This document shows positions 30,501 to 44,120 of a DNA stretch of 64,000 nucleotides, piece after piece. The translations under genes and the position numbers were made by a program. Numbering within the stretch: position 1 is the stretch's first letter; each line of letters opens with the position of its first letter. Origin of the DNA: Balanoglossus misakiensis (Eukaryota > Hemichordata); the NCBI GenBank assembly GCA_040954595.2, contig CM082578.2:8184001-8248000 (forward strand), read 5' to 3'. The notes under the pieces were generated by a model, which worked only from the letters and a program-made list of their open reading frames with translations, searched no databases and had not been told where the DNA came from.

Positions 30501-33135
30501 ATAAGAGTGCATAAAACCTTCTATCAGCTGCACATAACATCCATCATGATAATCAGTGTGCCCTCTAACAAACATAATTTTTGAGTCAATTTGAGGATTT
30601 CTAAAAATTTCTCTGAGTCAGCCCTACAGCTTTGCTTGTAGTGTGGATAATTCTCTTGAGTCACCAGTGAGTTTGTTGAGTCAGTGGCTCAAGGGGCTCA
30701 CTGTTGGTAAAAGAGCAAATCTGAGTCTGTCATATGGTGTTTATAACGTATACATACACTTTCATTTTCAGATGTTGTTCTCCTATGAGAGCAAATTCAA
30801 TTATTTTATGTAGGTTAACCATATTCCTCGCTCCTCAGAGACCTTTCTGCTAAATGGGACCTATCTGCCCGACTCATCAGAGCAGAGAATAATTAAGCAA
30901 TACATGTACTTCATGGATATCGACTATTCTCCTATGAATTTTTGATGTTTTCTGAAGCCCTGATTAAATTTGCTTTCATAGATATTAGACTTGCCTCTGA
31001 TGAATATTCTCCCGCAAGAAAAAAAACAAGAAATCCAAAAGAACTGTAGAAGAATGACCTCTCTATACTATAGGGCTAGGTACATGTAAGCAAATACAGC
31101 CAGGAGAGGGCAGGGTTGATCTAAACGCCACAGTCTGTGAATTGGAGCACACTGACCTCTAGGAGGAATGTCTGTCTGTTCTAGTTTACCTAAGCTGAAG
31201 ATACCAGCGGGAATTCCATACTGCAGTAACTTAATAAAACCCAGTCTCCTCGACGCAAGCTCCATGAGTAGCAGAATTCCCATCAGGATGGCCAGTTCCG
31301 ATCGGAACACGAGGATGGCAAACGCAGACAGCCAAATGAATGAAGCGTGGTTCTGCAGCAGCCATGCCCTCAGGGCTAACAACACTGAAAAGAATATTGA
31401 ACAAATATTTCAAAAGTTGTTTTTTTATGTGACCATAAAACAGGGAAAAGAGGGGAACAGCAAAAACTTTGTAAAGAAGCTTACAGAATTATTTTTCTCA
31501 GATGAGGTAGAAATAACCGTTTCATCTGAACTAATCATGACATGAACAGTCATAGAAATAGACCATACTCAAGTGAGCTGTACAGTTAAATGTAATTTTA
31601 CACTTGGCAGAAGCCAATAAATGTTGAATAAGAATTGCCGTCTTTGATAAATGCCGCTTTGGAATTTGATGGACTGATATTAACAGCATGGGCATCTATC
31701 AACCTTGGAAACATCCAATGTTTGAGAAAAATCATTTTCCAGCTATATATGAAATTAATTTCAACCTTCAAGACAAGAATATTGCTCTGTATAAAAGCAT
31801 TATTCCTTTTATTTTATACACAGTATTCATTCACAAACACTGATACTCACCTAAACTAAGAGCAAAAACATTAGGAAGAGGTCGGCTGATGTAGAACATG
31901 AAATGAAACTGTGTCACAGACAACAGCAGCAGATATTGAGCCACGTTCTCCCCAAGTTTCTTTTTCACAGCTTGTTGGAATCTGAGATACGAGTAGATAA
32001 CGGACAGTCCCAGAACACCACGAACTAGAATATAAAACAGAGAAATCACTTAGTCAATATAGTAACAACTAATGGAGCCTTCCATACCACTGCAAGTGGC
32101 TAACTTTTTGAGGTATTTCTTTCACATTCGTATGTGACAGTCTGTATACATGGAATTGCTTGTGATCAGCCATCATGGTCGCTGTGTACAATGTGCTGTC
32201 TTGTCATCAAGAATCAAGAAATCCAAGTGCCCCTTTAAACTCAATTTAACTCTCTTTTTAATGCACTTTCACTCTTACTGTTTACCAGAAATCCACATAA
32301 GATGCTTATATTTATTCACAGTCCCCACAGAAACTGTGATTTATTATTTGACTGTTGGGATCAAACAGCAATACATTTGTTACAAAGCACAAGTTATTTT
32401 TCCAACTTACCAACATACTGCGAATAAGCCTTGGAGTATCCCAGCACAGACAAAAGAGCCACCAATGGGGAAGATAGCACGGATATGAACAACGGACCAA
32501 TGAAAGTCCTCGGTACTACTCCAGGGAACTCCAGGTGGTCATACTACAAAGTTTAAGTGTAGGAGATTCAGAATACACATAGCACCTAACTGTACTACCA
32601 TTAATACCACTATACCATGGGGGTGGGGGGTTGATCAGTGATGTGCTGACATCAGCAGATGGGAGTATAGTTCAAGGTTCAGTGAAGTTTCACAGGACCC
32701 TAGCCTAGGAAATGAGTCCATACAAGCCACAACGCAACAGGTTTGCTTGAGTGTGACGGGAGGAACCCAAGTTGCAGTCTTCACTGCAGCTTAGCAAGAT
32801 TTGACCGGAATCACATTAAAAGCTAGAATAAACCAAATCCCTGCAGAAACACAGCTTTGAACTGACAGGTCAGATTACAAAAATGACCCACAATGCTACA
32901 ATGAAGAGCCTGTTCAGACATGCCACAAAGTAAAGTTCCATTTCCACAACTATAAATGCCGCAAAAACCAAGACGATTGCTAGAAAAAAAGTGTCCCTCT
33001 TACCTGAGTTATGTTTGTTCGGTGGTACAGAATGTCATGCATAGCTTGAAGATTGAAGCCTTCTTCCACCTTGGTGTAGGGACAGATTACCAAGTGAACA
33101 GCGCCAACAATCAGAACAAGTGTTTCCAGTATCAT
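27583..33135 (-). CDS. ALG12: Dol-P-Man:Man7GlcNAc2-PP-Dol alpha-1,6-mannosyltransferase
   Basis: ER membrane GT22 enzyme that adds the eighth mannose, alpha-1,6, to the dolichol-linked N-glycan precursor using dolichol-phosphate mannose. Nine exons with continuous phase: 33004-33135, 32411-32543, 31851-32024, 31190-31384, 30368-30471, 29630-29856, 29201-29370, 28808-28886, 27583-27817; 482 residues (human 488). Recognised blocks in order: [20 protein letters not shown] with the conserved luminal acidic loop, [140 protein letters not shown] and a C-terminal KTEDVVPGS segment. Multi-pass hydrophobic throughout. The start ATG at 33135 follows an acceptor-like tttcag about 40 nt upstream, so a noncoding 5' exon is likely. 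Intact. Confidence 0.96.
28431..28500. mobile_element. Decayed copy of the TTAACCC-type MITE
   Basis: Begins TTAACCCCTTTCACCATCAT and matches the left half of 29987-30083 (GGTTCAGTCC, TTGTTTTCTATG), but no right terminus is seen. In an ALG12 intron or 3' flank of exon 8. Confidence 0.55.
29987..30083. mobile_element. TTAA-flanked MITE, best-preserved copy
   Basis: 97 bp from TTAACCCTTTCACC to GGTGAAAGGGTTAA. The 10-bp termini CCCTTTCACC are flanked on both sides by TTAA, the target duplication typical of piggyBac-type elements. Inside an ALG12 intron. Relatives at 28431, 41600, 46714 and 52158. Confidence 0.75.
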
Positions 33136-34785
33136 GATGATTGGTGACAACAGCTACAGTTTTTATCTGAAACAAAACAGTTGTGAACCGTGAATGGGAT
33201 AATTCTCTGTAGGACCACGATCCTTGTTTCTTGAAAGTTCAAGTCAATGTTCAATGAAGCAACACTTTTTCCCCAAAAATGTTTTCTTCAAAACTGACTA
33301 AATTTCAAGCGCCCCTCTTCAAAGATGTTCACTTTCAAGAAACCCAATTGTTAAAGGCGTAAGTTGTGTCCACATTTTTTCTCGATTGTGCAATTTGATT
33401 GATCAATGAGCAATGCAAGAAAAAACTAAATTGTCATAGAAGCTTGTTGCATGGTAGATTTCTAAGGTTATTTTTGCGCAATAAAATATGGTGCACAACA
33501 CCAGAAAGCTTTTCATTTCATTGTTTGTATCTTTCAGAGCCAATTGAAAACACTTTCCTTTGTCCACCACACTTTCCTCAATCACAACCATTCAATATCA
33601 CAGAAGTCCAAAACAATACGTTAGTAGCTTGTATGCATAAAATTGAAATTTTTAAAAGCACTGACTCTATCACCATTATGTCTGGCAACCCACACAGCCC
33701 GTGTTCAATAGAACAATTGGCAGCTACACTGATTGGTGCAACTGGTCAGTCTTTTATTGAATTTTCCAATTTGGTAGTGTGCGTCACACAATTATATTTG
33801 CTTGCTGGTGACTGTGAAATTTACATTGCATTGTGTAGTAATCAATATTTTACAAAGCAGTAGGTTTAAATTTCCGTACATAATGAATATACGTCACTGG
33901 GTATTTCTTAGCTTGTATAAAGTAAATAAAATGTGCATGTTGCTCATATTGGGGCATTCCATTGGAAAGGTTAAATTTGTTATAAAATATTAGAATGTGG
34001 GTATTCAATATGACCATGGGTACATTGACCATAGCTACAATCATTGCAGCTACATTGACCACTGCTATACTAGTTGAGCAACTCCCCCCCCCCCCCCCCA
34101 TCGGTACAGCTGCGTTACCACAGCTGTACATGCTGTAGCTGAGCGAGACCCTAGACAGAAGTGGGCGTGGTCACAGGTGGGCGTGGCAGGCAGCATCATT
34201 GCATTTACAACCTGGAGAATCGAGGTATACTAGTGCCGCGGCCGATCGCGCAGCGTTCGTGTCTCGCGCCTGTGGTCTCGCCAGAGTCATACAAACGAAA
34301 GACCGCCAAGCAAACCCTACATAGTTGGGTGTACTCGGACCCCATATGAACGAAACGTGAAATGAATGACAATCTATTTTATGATGAGGCTGTGCTGCAG
34401 GCATTTAACGATCACACCACTCGCTCAACATTTTGCGCATGATTAACACTGAAAAGGTCCCTTACTTTTGAAATAATTGCTCCTATGGAGAGTCTTAGAT
34501 GTTACGTGCGCCAGAAAAAAACTACTACACGTTGAAAACCCCTACTGCTACTTGCGCTCTCCAGCTCAAGGGCGCAGCCATTTTACTTAACTAAAATGAG
34601 CATGCGCTGTAGGTCTTACGATAAAAGGAGTTATTTGGTTGGAGCAAAATAGTTAGATCCGATAGATTTGCCCAATCGACAATCGGCTTACATAGACCTG
34701 AATGTGCCATGAGAAAGCAGACAGGGTAATAACCTTGTGCGGGTTGATGTGTTCAGAGTGATACCCAATTTCTTTTGACCCGTCA
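33136..34785. promoter_or_regulatory. Divergent ALG12/CCDC51 intergenic region
   Basis: The two genes point away from each other here. The ALG12 5' UTR probably has an intron, so its transcription start may lie toward the right end. Near 34560-34610 there is a GC-richer patch with an NRF1-like GCATGCGC (34600-34607) and GCGCAGCCATTTT, whose inverse resembles a YY1 site. A homopolymer C run lies at about 34083-34099. The open frame at 33399-33863 starts with TTG and looks non-coding. Confidence 0.35.
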
Positions 34786-36333
34786 ATGGTTTTCGCCCCA
34801 CGTTTTCCGGTGAGAATAGGAAGCTTCCCAGGGAGCGGTGAGAGAATTATGTCAAGAAAAATGGGATCCCTGATCCGAAAGTTTGACATGAAAAAATTGG
34901 TGTACGTGCCAGTGAATAAAGTTCCTAGCATAACAGGCAATGTCGACTTTGACGCCAGATTGAATAAACTGACCGGTGGCAGGATAGAACAGTGGGTAGA
35001 GAAATACGAACACTTCCTTGGTATCACAGAAATTCGAGAAGCACAGTTCAAGGTCACAGAGGTGAGTATTTAACATAACATTTTAATTACTACAGTATTT
35101 GGATATCGACTATCCGTGGTACCGACGTGGTCTGGACCGGGCAACGTGCACGTGTGTACTTCTGTCATGACAGATACATATTAAACAGAAGCAAATACAG
35201 CAGCCCCTCACCTCTTTGGGTATGCACGATTGCAGTTTAATATACTCCAGAGCAAGATAGCATATGGCCTAGTTTTGACAAATTCAGTTCATTGTAAAAA
35301 CAACAGCTGTGAAACGAACGCGTTGTGTGACGTTGTAAGTTTGCATTTTTTTAGTTTGAAGAATAAAACCTCATTAAGTTACTCATTAATTTATTTCTAC
35401 ACACAGGCTCAAAAAGCATTTGATGATGTTCGTAAATTGGTCCGAACTTCATCAGATGAACTTGAGAATCTCCAGGCTGAACTCAGGACATTGCGGACTA
35501 AAATCGAACGAATCCCCAGGGAAGACAGGAGGTATCTTGAGTTGGCGACGGAAGAGCATAGACTCTTGCAGATGGAGAAGCACGTCAAAGACTGGCAGAA
35601 GAAAATTGGCGAGGACGAGAGAAATTCATTTGAACACCTGACCGTGGCAGTGAGAGAGAGCCACGAGAAAGAGCGAGCCAGGGCGGAACGTACCAAGTAC
35701 TGGTCCATCATCGGATCGGTGACCGGAACTGTGATCGGTGTGTTTGGGTCCACGCTCATCACCAGGTACAGGATGAACGAGATCCGTAACTTGCTGGAAG
35801 AAGCTAAAAGTAGCAGCGAGACGACAGCAGCAGAAGCTGCTGTTACTCCGACTGCTGCTGCTGAAGTCACCACTGCTGCAGCCCCTGCAGTAGCGGTGAC
35901 GGGTGGCGGCCTGTCAGACAAGGATGTGGAGAAACTGGGGGGTAAACTGGAGGAAATGCAGGGTTTTGTCAAAGAGCTGAAGACGGCGATATCGGAAAAC
36001 GACATAAGCAAACTCGCAGGCGCCATTGACGGCGTCAAGCAGGTGCAAGGTGAAGGGTTCAGCAAGTTGGAAAAAGACTTGGAGAAGAAGTTTTCAAATC
36101 AGGAAAGGGCTCTCTCGCAGGAACTCAGAGGAGTGAAGAAGCTGTTGGCGGCGCAAACGATTGAAACCACCAACGGTTCTGGAGTCACCAGAGCCAGGCT
36201 GTTAGAGGAACTTCTCGACAATACGGAAGAAAAACTAGAGTGGCAGATGAAAATGAGTACTCTCTCAACCGTTGTGTTCATCTATGGAGCATTTGCACTC
36301 ACCCTACCAATTCTGTACAGTATTTTTAAATAG
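34786..36333 (+). CDS. CCDC51: CCDC51/MITOK mitochondrial coiled-coil channel subunit
   Basis: Homologue of CCDC51, described in mammals as the pore subunit of the mitochondrial ATP-sensitive potassium channel in the inner membrane. Two exons: 34786-35061 and 35407-36333, joined in phase 0 (GTCACAGAG then GCTCAA), 400 residues (human 411). The first 35 or so residues are basic and lack acidic clusters, as a mitochondrial presequence would. Conserved blocks: WVEKYEHFLGITEIREAQFK, EDRRYLELATEEHR, VRESHEKERARAERTKYWS, then a first membrane segment IIGSVTGTVIGVFGSTLI. Long coiled coil follows, interrupted by an Ala/Thr-rich insert (near 35820-35905), and a second membrane segment VVFIYGAFALTLPILYSIF ends the protein. 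ATG 34786 is the first in frame after a stop at 34759. Intact. Confidence 0.94.
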
Positions 36334-36671
36334 GAAAACTATGCTAAATAATTACGCAACTCAGTCAGTGTGTATGCATGTGCTATCCTGGCACCTGGCC
36401 TTTTAATGAAAGCCAAATTGAGTGAGTCGCCAAGAAGGTAACAGTGTCCCGTGATGTTGCCATTGCAAGGAATCAGTAGAGGAGTCTTTCTTCGTGTTAC
36501 AAGGGGGCTGGTGTTAATGCACTTTATAGCGTGATTGCAGTTTAGTACTTACCAGACCGAGATGGTATCTGTACAGTTTACATGCCTGTGACACATATAA
36601 GCTATGGGGAACATCCTCCTTATGATGCCATCTTTTTCTGGGGAATACTAAACTGATATCATGTCTATTTT

Positions 36672-36710
36672 ATCACAGTCCCTCTATGACAGTGATGGAG
36701 GGACTGTGAT
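36672..36710. repeat. Short perfect hairpin
   Basis: ATCACAGTCCCTC (36672-36684) and its inverse GAGGGACTGTGAT (36698-36710) around a 13-nt loop, in the presumed CCDC51 3' UTR. Confidence 0.55.
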
Positions 36711-37053
36711 TTTATCAATAATACGTTGTGTCATAATGTCTGGCGGATGATCACAGTTCGGCATAATTCTCTTAGCAACCATGGAGTTACTGTATGATTT
36801 GTGTACCGTAATGCAACTTCAACTCATCAGCAAGCACAATTTTGTGCGTGTGTTTTCTCAGCTACAAAAGCAAGGAGAAATTGAATATTGAGACAGCTTC
36901 CAATGTGTGAATATTATGATGCCAATTGTTGCTCAGTTGTTGAGCCCTGGAAGAGGTTTCTATCATTATGTCTCACTGGGACCCAGAATTAATTTAGTGC
37001 CAATGCTGAACAGCTATTTGAATTAAATTTAAGACAGATATTGATTAGAGATC

Positions 37054-37059
37054 AATAAA
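37054..37059 (+). terminator. Candidate polyadenylation signal of CCDC51
   Basis: AATAAA about 720 nt after the CCDC51 stop codon, followed by a TG-rich stretch (tgatgttgtg) as expected downstream of a cleavage site. Confidence 0.45.
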
Positions 37060-37501
37060 ATGATGTTGTGCCACATTTAGGTCTGGTAAAACTGACAATG
37101 TTGTAGAGGCAGTATATTCTACAAAAACCAAGGATGAATAGTTTAAGCATGTCTGAGTGTATAGTGTATATGCATATTATTATGCACAAAATTTTCGGTA
37201 TTTGAGTTTAATGCATTCTCTACATGTCAAAGTATGTATGTGGAGTAGCATTGTGTAGTAAACAAGATAACAAACATCAGCTTTGCTTCATTGGCAGAAA
37301 TTTGCTGATTGCAAAACTAAGCAATAAGTTTCTATTTACAGACCTATGAGAAAAACTTCATACATACCGTACATGCCCACAAAACTCTAGAACACTGAAG
37401 GGACGCAAACCTCCCACCTGCGGCTGTAGGTGTATCTCTCAAAGGACACATTAGCTAGCAAGGCAAACATAAAGTGCAACTTTTACAATGTTATATTGCA
37501 C

Positions 37502-37819
37502 ATTATATTATACCAGTATATTGATGGTGTAAATCACACTATTTGATTGGTCGAGACACGACACGTGACCATGATATATTAGCCATATACCACAGTCATA
37601 TATCATAGTTAAAGAAAATGCCTTTTTAAAATGTTTTATGCAAAGTTTCAATATACTGGCATAATATAATAGCAATAAAACACCCCCAGCCATGGTATAC
37701 CACTCGATTTTGACAAGTTCAACTCCATATACGCACTCGCTATCGCTCGTGCGTATATGTCGTGAACTGGTCAAAATCTCGTGATATACCATGGCTGGGG
37801 GTGTTTTATTGCTTAATTA
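37502..37819. mobile_element. Composite inverted-repeat element, copy 2
   Basis: 318 bp, near-identical to 8704-9021 and in the same orientation. The three differences I see are single bases, so both insertions are recent relative to the flanking sequence, which is unrelated. Confidence 0.8.
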
Positions 37820-40800
37820 AGTGTCTTTACTTTTCACCACATCCTCATGTTACTTTGATATGAAATGGTCGGCAAAGTCTCCCTTACCTGGAACTGTGCC
37901 AGCGATGTCTTAACAAACAGAAAATCTGCACATGTGGCAGCCAGACAACTGTTTCCCTTTCAATGAAGAAACGAGTACGGTAGCTAGTCAAAGTGACCAA
38001 CCGCTGTTCACAAGTTTGAATAGAAAAAACAATTATTGCTCTGATGATGATGACTAAGCCAATGCATTTTCTCTGCTCAGGTTAATAACTCGTGTTTTTC
38101 CAAAACCATAAGAAAAAAAAAAGAAAACTCTGATTTACATTTTGCTATTGGGCTAAACTTCGTTTTAAATTTCATTTTTGCTCTGTGACAAGGATGATAC
38201 ATGAATTTCCTCCATCTAGTGGTCCCTCCCTAGTAGTTTTATCTAGAAAGAATAAAATAATATGGATAACATGTAATGTTATGTAATGACAATTTAATGT
38301 TTATGTTACAGTGTGCATGGAGCTGATACATAGGTTTTCCCGGAAATGAATTAATGAAAACAATACATGCAATTGATTTAGCTGCATCCAGCTGGACTTA
38401 TTACAACTAAATGACATGTTACGTCAACAACAGCGGTTTAAGGGTTTACAATTTCTTTAATAGACCATAGACCCTGGATCTCTAGGGTCTATGCAGGCAG
38501 CATATTTTCAAATGCCTGGGGTCTTTGAATTGATGAAATATTCATGAGTATCTTTAATAACTATGGTGTTGTCTGATCAATATTGCATTACAGCGCGAAT
38601 GTGGAATTAACTAATGAGCCCATTATGATAAAACAGTAACCTTGCATTCTTGAATTAATCATCTAAACGAGCATGTTTTAAGTTTTTATCTTCCAAGACA
38701 GTATTATTCACTGTCGTGTTTATAGCAGTCATCACAGCCACCTCTTCAGTTCAATGTGCATTCCAGACTATTGTAACTGAGACAGTCTTTTGATGGTTAA
38801 TGGAGTTGTTCCGGTCAATTTAAGGTGTGTTGTATATCATGAGTGCTGTCGGTGTTCAGCAGGGAATGTCGTGGATCTGATGATAGCAGACACATTAACA
38901 TGTCGGTGAATGATGATTTAATGCTTGTTGACATGCAACTGCTAAAATCCACACTATAAATGGACTCCCAGGTGGCAATGATAGACCTGTAAATCGACTG
39001 TGTACAGGTAGATCATGACGAGCTTGTAAACTCAAAGTGACAGTGGTAAAGTGGCAAAGCTGAGATTGTGATGGTTGTAATGTTAATCCATAATGACAGT
39101 GGACGTTTTAAGACAGTCAACCCGTTTGTATTACACAAAATGTACATATGCAAGGTGATGAAATCAGTACTCGTAGCAGATATGGAAACAGAATGATCTT
39201 TTCATCACTGATTGAATTCCATTCATTTATTTCATTAACTCCATGCACAAGGAAAAAATGCCTGATTTTGAACAAATACACGTACACACACTTGTTGAGG
39301 GAGCATTGCAGTGCTGTCTATTAATGTCCATATTCCCCCTTGCTTTTTTAACAGAATCGTGCATTCTAACATAGCCTCAACTGTAATTACCACCCAAACA
39401 ATAATTAATACAGGTGCTTATTTTTGACTAATTGATGCTGCAGGTCTCGATTTGAATCCCATAAAAATTTGAAAAAAACCCACTTTGCTGATTCATGGAG
39501 ATTCTGCCAGCAATGCCACTGAGGGCGCTGGTTCCATTGTAGCCTAACCGGTACTTTGAATTGTCAAATAAATGTACGAAACAGAAGTTGCTCATAAAGT
39601 TATGTTTAGGCATTTCCCTTCAATGTTAGTGACAATGCATTATAATTCTGGAATTTCCTAGTACCGGGAGGTATTATATAAGTATTTTGACCTGAGTGTG
39701 TAAAGAGTGGCTTGCATGCAGCTAAAGTACGGTAATCCTATTATAGCAATACAATATGGATATATTCTACCTGCAGTATATCACAAATGCCATCATTTGA
39801 CCATATGTTATTATTGAGGAAAAAACAGTAGTATTTAAAAAAAAAAGAAAAAAAGACCAGACAGAGTTTCAATATTGTCAAGCTTTTAGAGACTTTGTTT
39901 ATTCAGAATCTTCTGTTTTCGTCGTCATGGTTTTAATCATGTGGGGGCTTTTCCAAGGATTACACCTGGAATCGAAATTTTTTAAACACTTTGCATTGCA
40001 ACAATGAGAAGTAAAATGTGGCTTTGGTGACAGAAGGCAAAATTTTTCAGTGCGCTCATTTTATCCATGCCAAATAGTTTGTGTAATTTACATGTACATC
40101 ATTTTTCAATGTAAATTCTGTTAGTAGAAATATAGAGTCAAAATTTCTTCCTGAGGAAAAAGAAACTGTGAAAAGGCAATTTCTAAACCCCTTTATAGGC
40201 TTTATATCACTTTTTAACTTTCAAAATGAACATTTTGTGGTTATTTATCATTCAACATTGAATCCTGCAATTTTGAAGTGGCGCCCTCACAGTTTTGTCC
40301 GGCAACTTCAGGTCTTCCTTATTATAATATTCATAGTAGGTCTACACGGTCATTGGTTGATTGTTATAGAGACAAGCAGATAACCATGATAACGTATTTC
40401 TGCTTGTTATGAAAATTTGATTTGAACAGAAAATCAGTGTTTTGCAAATTTATCTAAATGGAATGGGAAAAAATAAGCTATTCATGAAAAGATAGTTGAC
40501 AGATTTTCAACTGTTTGAAATCTGACAAAGTAGGATTTCAGCATGCATGACTTTCTCAAATTATGATCAGGTTGCCATCTTTGCAAAGTCAGTTTTATAG
40601 TATTTTGTTACATTGTTCCCGGAGCTATAGAACTCAACGCAGCACCAAAATAGACCGTGACAGCTGAGCCTGCAGCCAGAAAACCCTATATCTATATCCA
40701 TCCATCCATCCGTCTGTCCACCCATCCATGTTCACTTTAATTGCTCTGTACCATTCCCATGAATCAATGTGTTGAAAGCATTACTCCCCAGGCCACTGCT

Positions 40801-41599
40801 TATTGGAAAATATAAATAATCCTGTGACAATAAATTAAGTCTTGCTGGAACTTGAAGGGCTTCATGGACAGAAAGAGAAATTCATTAAAAGATTTTTTTT
40901 CATTTGCTCTGTGCGTAATTACACTCAAATATTTATTTTCTGGCCCTGAGCATGTCAGTACAGGCATATTTCCCTTAGGGTGTGTGTGCTGTGAGTTGGA
41001 AATTTGTTGTCATTATTATTGTATAATTAACGTTTAGAAAATGATTTTTAGCAAGTCTCATTATTCTTAAATGGCTATATATCAAAATGTGCATATTGTA
41101 ATCGTTGGAGATTTTTCGTACATTTGAAAGACTGGCTAAAAGATCAATTTCTAGAGCTGTCAACCTCTGACAAATGGACCAACTGTGACATGATATTTTT
41201 TAACCCTTTAGATAAAAATAGACCATGCCACATGCGAGCAAGCTGGTCGGCTGGGGTGTGTGTGCTTTTGTGGTATTTTGAGCTCACCTATGCCCCGCAT
41301 GCAAACACAGACAACACTTGTCTCCTTCTTGTTGTCAGCGACAAACATCACAACTTGTCACAATGCATTGTATTTCCAACGCCATCCCACCTGAGCTCTC
41401 TGGCTGAGTACACAGTGCAGAACTATTTTTAAATGCTTACATACTAAAAATAAAGATTTTGATTGATAGATAATTTTCAAATCACGCTTCAAAACTGCCA
41501 ATTCTGACGGCATTGTGAAGTGTCTCCATAGTTCATATATATATCAGTGCATGGTGGGTGTGCGAAACTCTGATCACAATAGACCTGCACCACGATTCC

Positions 41600-41693
41600 T
41601 AAACCCTTTTCACCCCCACTTCAATCGATACAGGTCCCACTTAACCATCGAAAATAATGGATTTGGACCGAACCATGGTGGCGAAAAGGTTAA
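41600..41693. mobile_element. TTAACCC-type MITE copy
   Basis: Starts TAAACCCTTTTCACCCCC and ends GGTGGCGAAAAGGTTAAA, with the family core GGACCGAACCATGG in inverse orientation relative to 29987-30083. Termini are slightly decayed. Confidence 0.65.
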
Positions 41694-43946
41694 AATACGG
41701 ACATGCACATAGTGCCTTGTTTTTTTTCTTTCTAAGCACTAGATTTCCACCATTCTTATCTTCTATGGTTTAGTATTTTATTTTTAATTTTTTTAAATAT
41801 TCTGTCATGTTTATAGAATAATTGATTTCACTGTCGTTCAACACCTAGATCATGTACTGGGCAGATTAAGGGGCAAACTGTTTGATAACCATATCAATTC
41901 TGCTAATATTTTTTCAACTGGGCCAAGATCTGCATACCGGTAACCTTGTTCGAAACATTCAACTACTATCAATATTAAACAGATATCAAAAATTGGCAAA
42001 ATTTTCAGGTCATAACACGTCTCAGTTAAGTATACTTGCATCTTCTTGTCAACACGTGAACCACACTTCTGGAAATCGATATCTTCCTTCCCTTTGCATG
42101 AAATTTGAGGGTGTAATTGCATCACATGGGAATTCATTTCCGGCAATTACATGTTAGATTAATTTCTATATATGACCTCATGCATGTCCTTTCTAGCGGA
42201 TAATCTTTTAATGATGATCATGTTCTTTATATGATAGAGAATGTGTTGTTATAGCAACAAAGGGTCTCAGTGGTGATGGCATCTGCAACTTCAAGGCTTC
42301 AGAAGTGCTGGCCATGGAAGACTCGCATGTTTCAATTAATGGTGCAGGTTGTTGATCAATGTTATCTCGATACAAACTGATTTTCTTGATTAAAAACAAC
42401 GGAAGACTGAAAAGTGACCCTGTCATCAGGAACTCATATGAGAACCGGCCGGGGATAGTGGACTACACCTTCAAATTCATCTCTCATTCAGAGCAATACA
42501 CACAAACTGAGACTCAGACTTCAACCGTTTCATTTCTCGGCGTTTATTTTATTTCCACTCAATTTACATTCTTTGTACATTTTTTCTCCACTGTGGGACC
42601 GAAATACCCATTCCACCGTGTCTTGTAAATATGACCGTGAAACACCCTCTGCTGAGCTGTCTGACATGACACAACCACCAGCTCTGTTACAGATACAAAA
42701 CGTACTGATGAATCTGGGACAGTACATGCAAGTGGCGATTCTGCTTGGATTGTGTACATATCTTGTGAGTTGTGCTTTGCAGAAAAGCAAGATCAGTTTC
42801 TGGTCATTTTTCAGCATTTGTGTCAATGCACAGTGTATTTTGGTTATTTCGTTCCAACAGTGAACTTGGTCCCATGGGAGCAAAGTTGCCATCTTTTAAT
42901 ACATTACTTTTTACTTCAATGTTGAGTAGTTTCTCTTGGCCTGAGCTTACTGAACACATTTGTTGGAATTGCTGCTCTTCCCAACACACAGTTTCATCTT
43001 GGGCATATTTTTGTTGGCATATTTCATGCCAACTACCAAAGGAAAACCAAATGTCCACAGCTGGCCATTAAAAATAACTTCCATATTGAATAAAACTGGT
43101 CAAAATTGTCCTAAAAATAGCAACTTTGCCCCCAAACCATCCAGTAACCAATATGTTTGAAGATCACACTGCCTTTTTACAGTTTTCAATACGTCCACTC
43201 ATTTGCATGTAACTTTAACCCTTGTGTTCCATGAACAGACAGACATATATGTACCGTTAATACATAAGCCCATGATCTATTGTAGTATGTATGGGCCACG
43301 CCTAAATAGGCATACTGTGGAATAAAATGTCAAACGCTGACTACTGCAGTGTTATTTTAAACCACCTGACGCACAAAAAGTCATGTGATTACAGTGCTAA
43401 CACATGGTAAACCTGCATACACAGGATATGCATATCTCTACATTTCCCTTTCACGCATATGGTCTTGTTTGTACTGCAGTAAATCCCAATTCTGAGTTTT
43501 GTCTATTACATGGGTTCCAAGGTTACTGTTACATGCGAAGTGTTGACAGTGTGCACCTGACAAACAGATTTTTTCCACACTCTTTCTGTATGTCACCTGT
43601 GACAAGATGTGGTGTTGAGTTGACCGTCTCTCTGATGTAGAACTTTTCACAGGGTTTCGGAAACCCCACATTTTTATGTAAATATTCTTTTCAAATTGTA
43701 CCAGTACAACAGCAGGTGACTGCTGTGCACATTTTGGTTGAGATTTAACTGCCTCTTTGACATTTTTCACTGTTCTAAAGCTGCCTTTGGTATTCGTGGT
43801 CACAACTTTAAGTCACACATACAGAGCCAGATGATGGTACACACTGTAGACGCAGGCCGTCTGACAAGCATGCTTAGCTGAGTTTGGGAATTGTATATGG
43901 ATTTCAACTACTCTACTCTGGCAGACCAGCTGCCTGCCTCCTTTAA

Positions 43947-44120
43947 AGGTATACGGTCACCTATACAAATTTAGCCACAGTTACCATGGTAAATTGAGAT
44001 CTAACCAATCACAGATTTTCAGTGGGTGGCACACGCGAAAATAAAGTGTTCTTTAGAACACTCAAATACGCCATTTCAACTATATATGGCGATATGTAAA
44101 TTGGAGGTGACCGTATACCT
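43947..44120. mobile_element. 174-bp MITE with TTAA target duplication
   Basis: Perfect 15-bp terminal inverted repeats AGGTATACGGTCACC and GGTGACCGTATACCT, flanked directly by TTAA at 43943-43946 and 44121-44124. No coding capacity. Distinct in sequence from the TTAACCC family. Confidence 0.8.

Noticed and set aside
33399-33863. 154-codon frame on the plus strand
   Set aside because: It starts with TTG, has no recognisable domain and lies in AT-rich divergent intergenic DNA.
35409-36065. 218-codon frame antisense to CCDC51
   Set aside because: It is a serine/alanine-rich shadow of the coiled-coil coding exon on the other strand.
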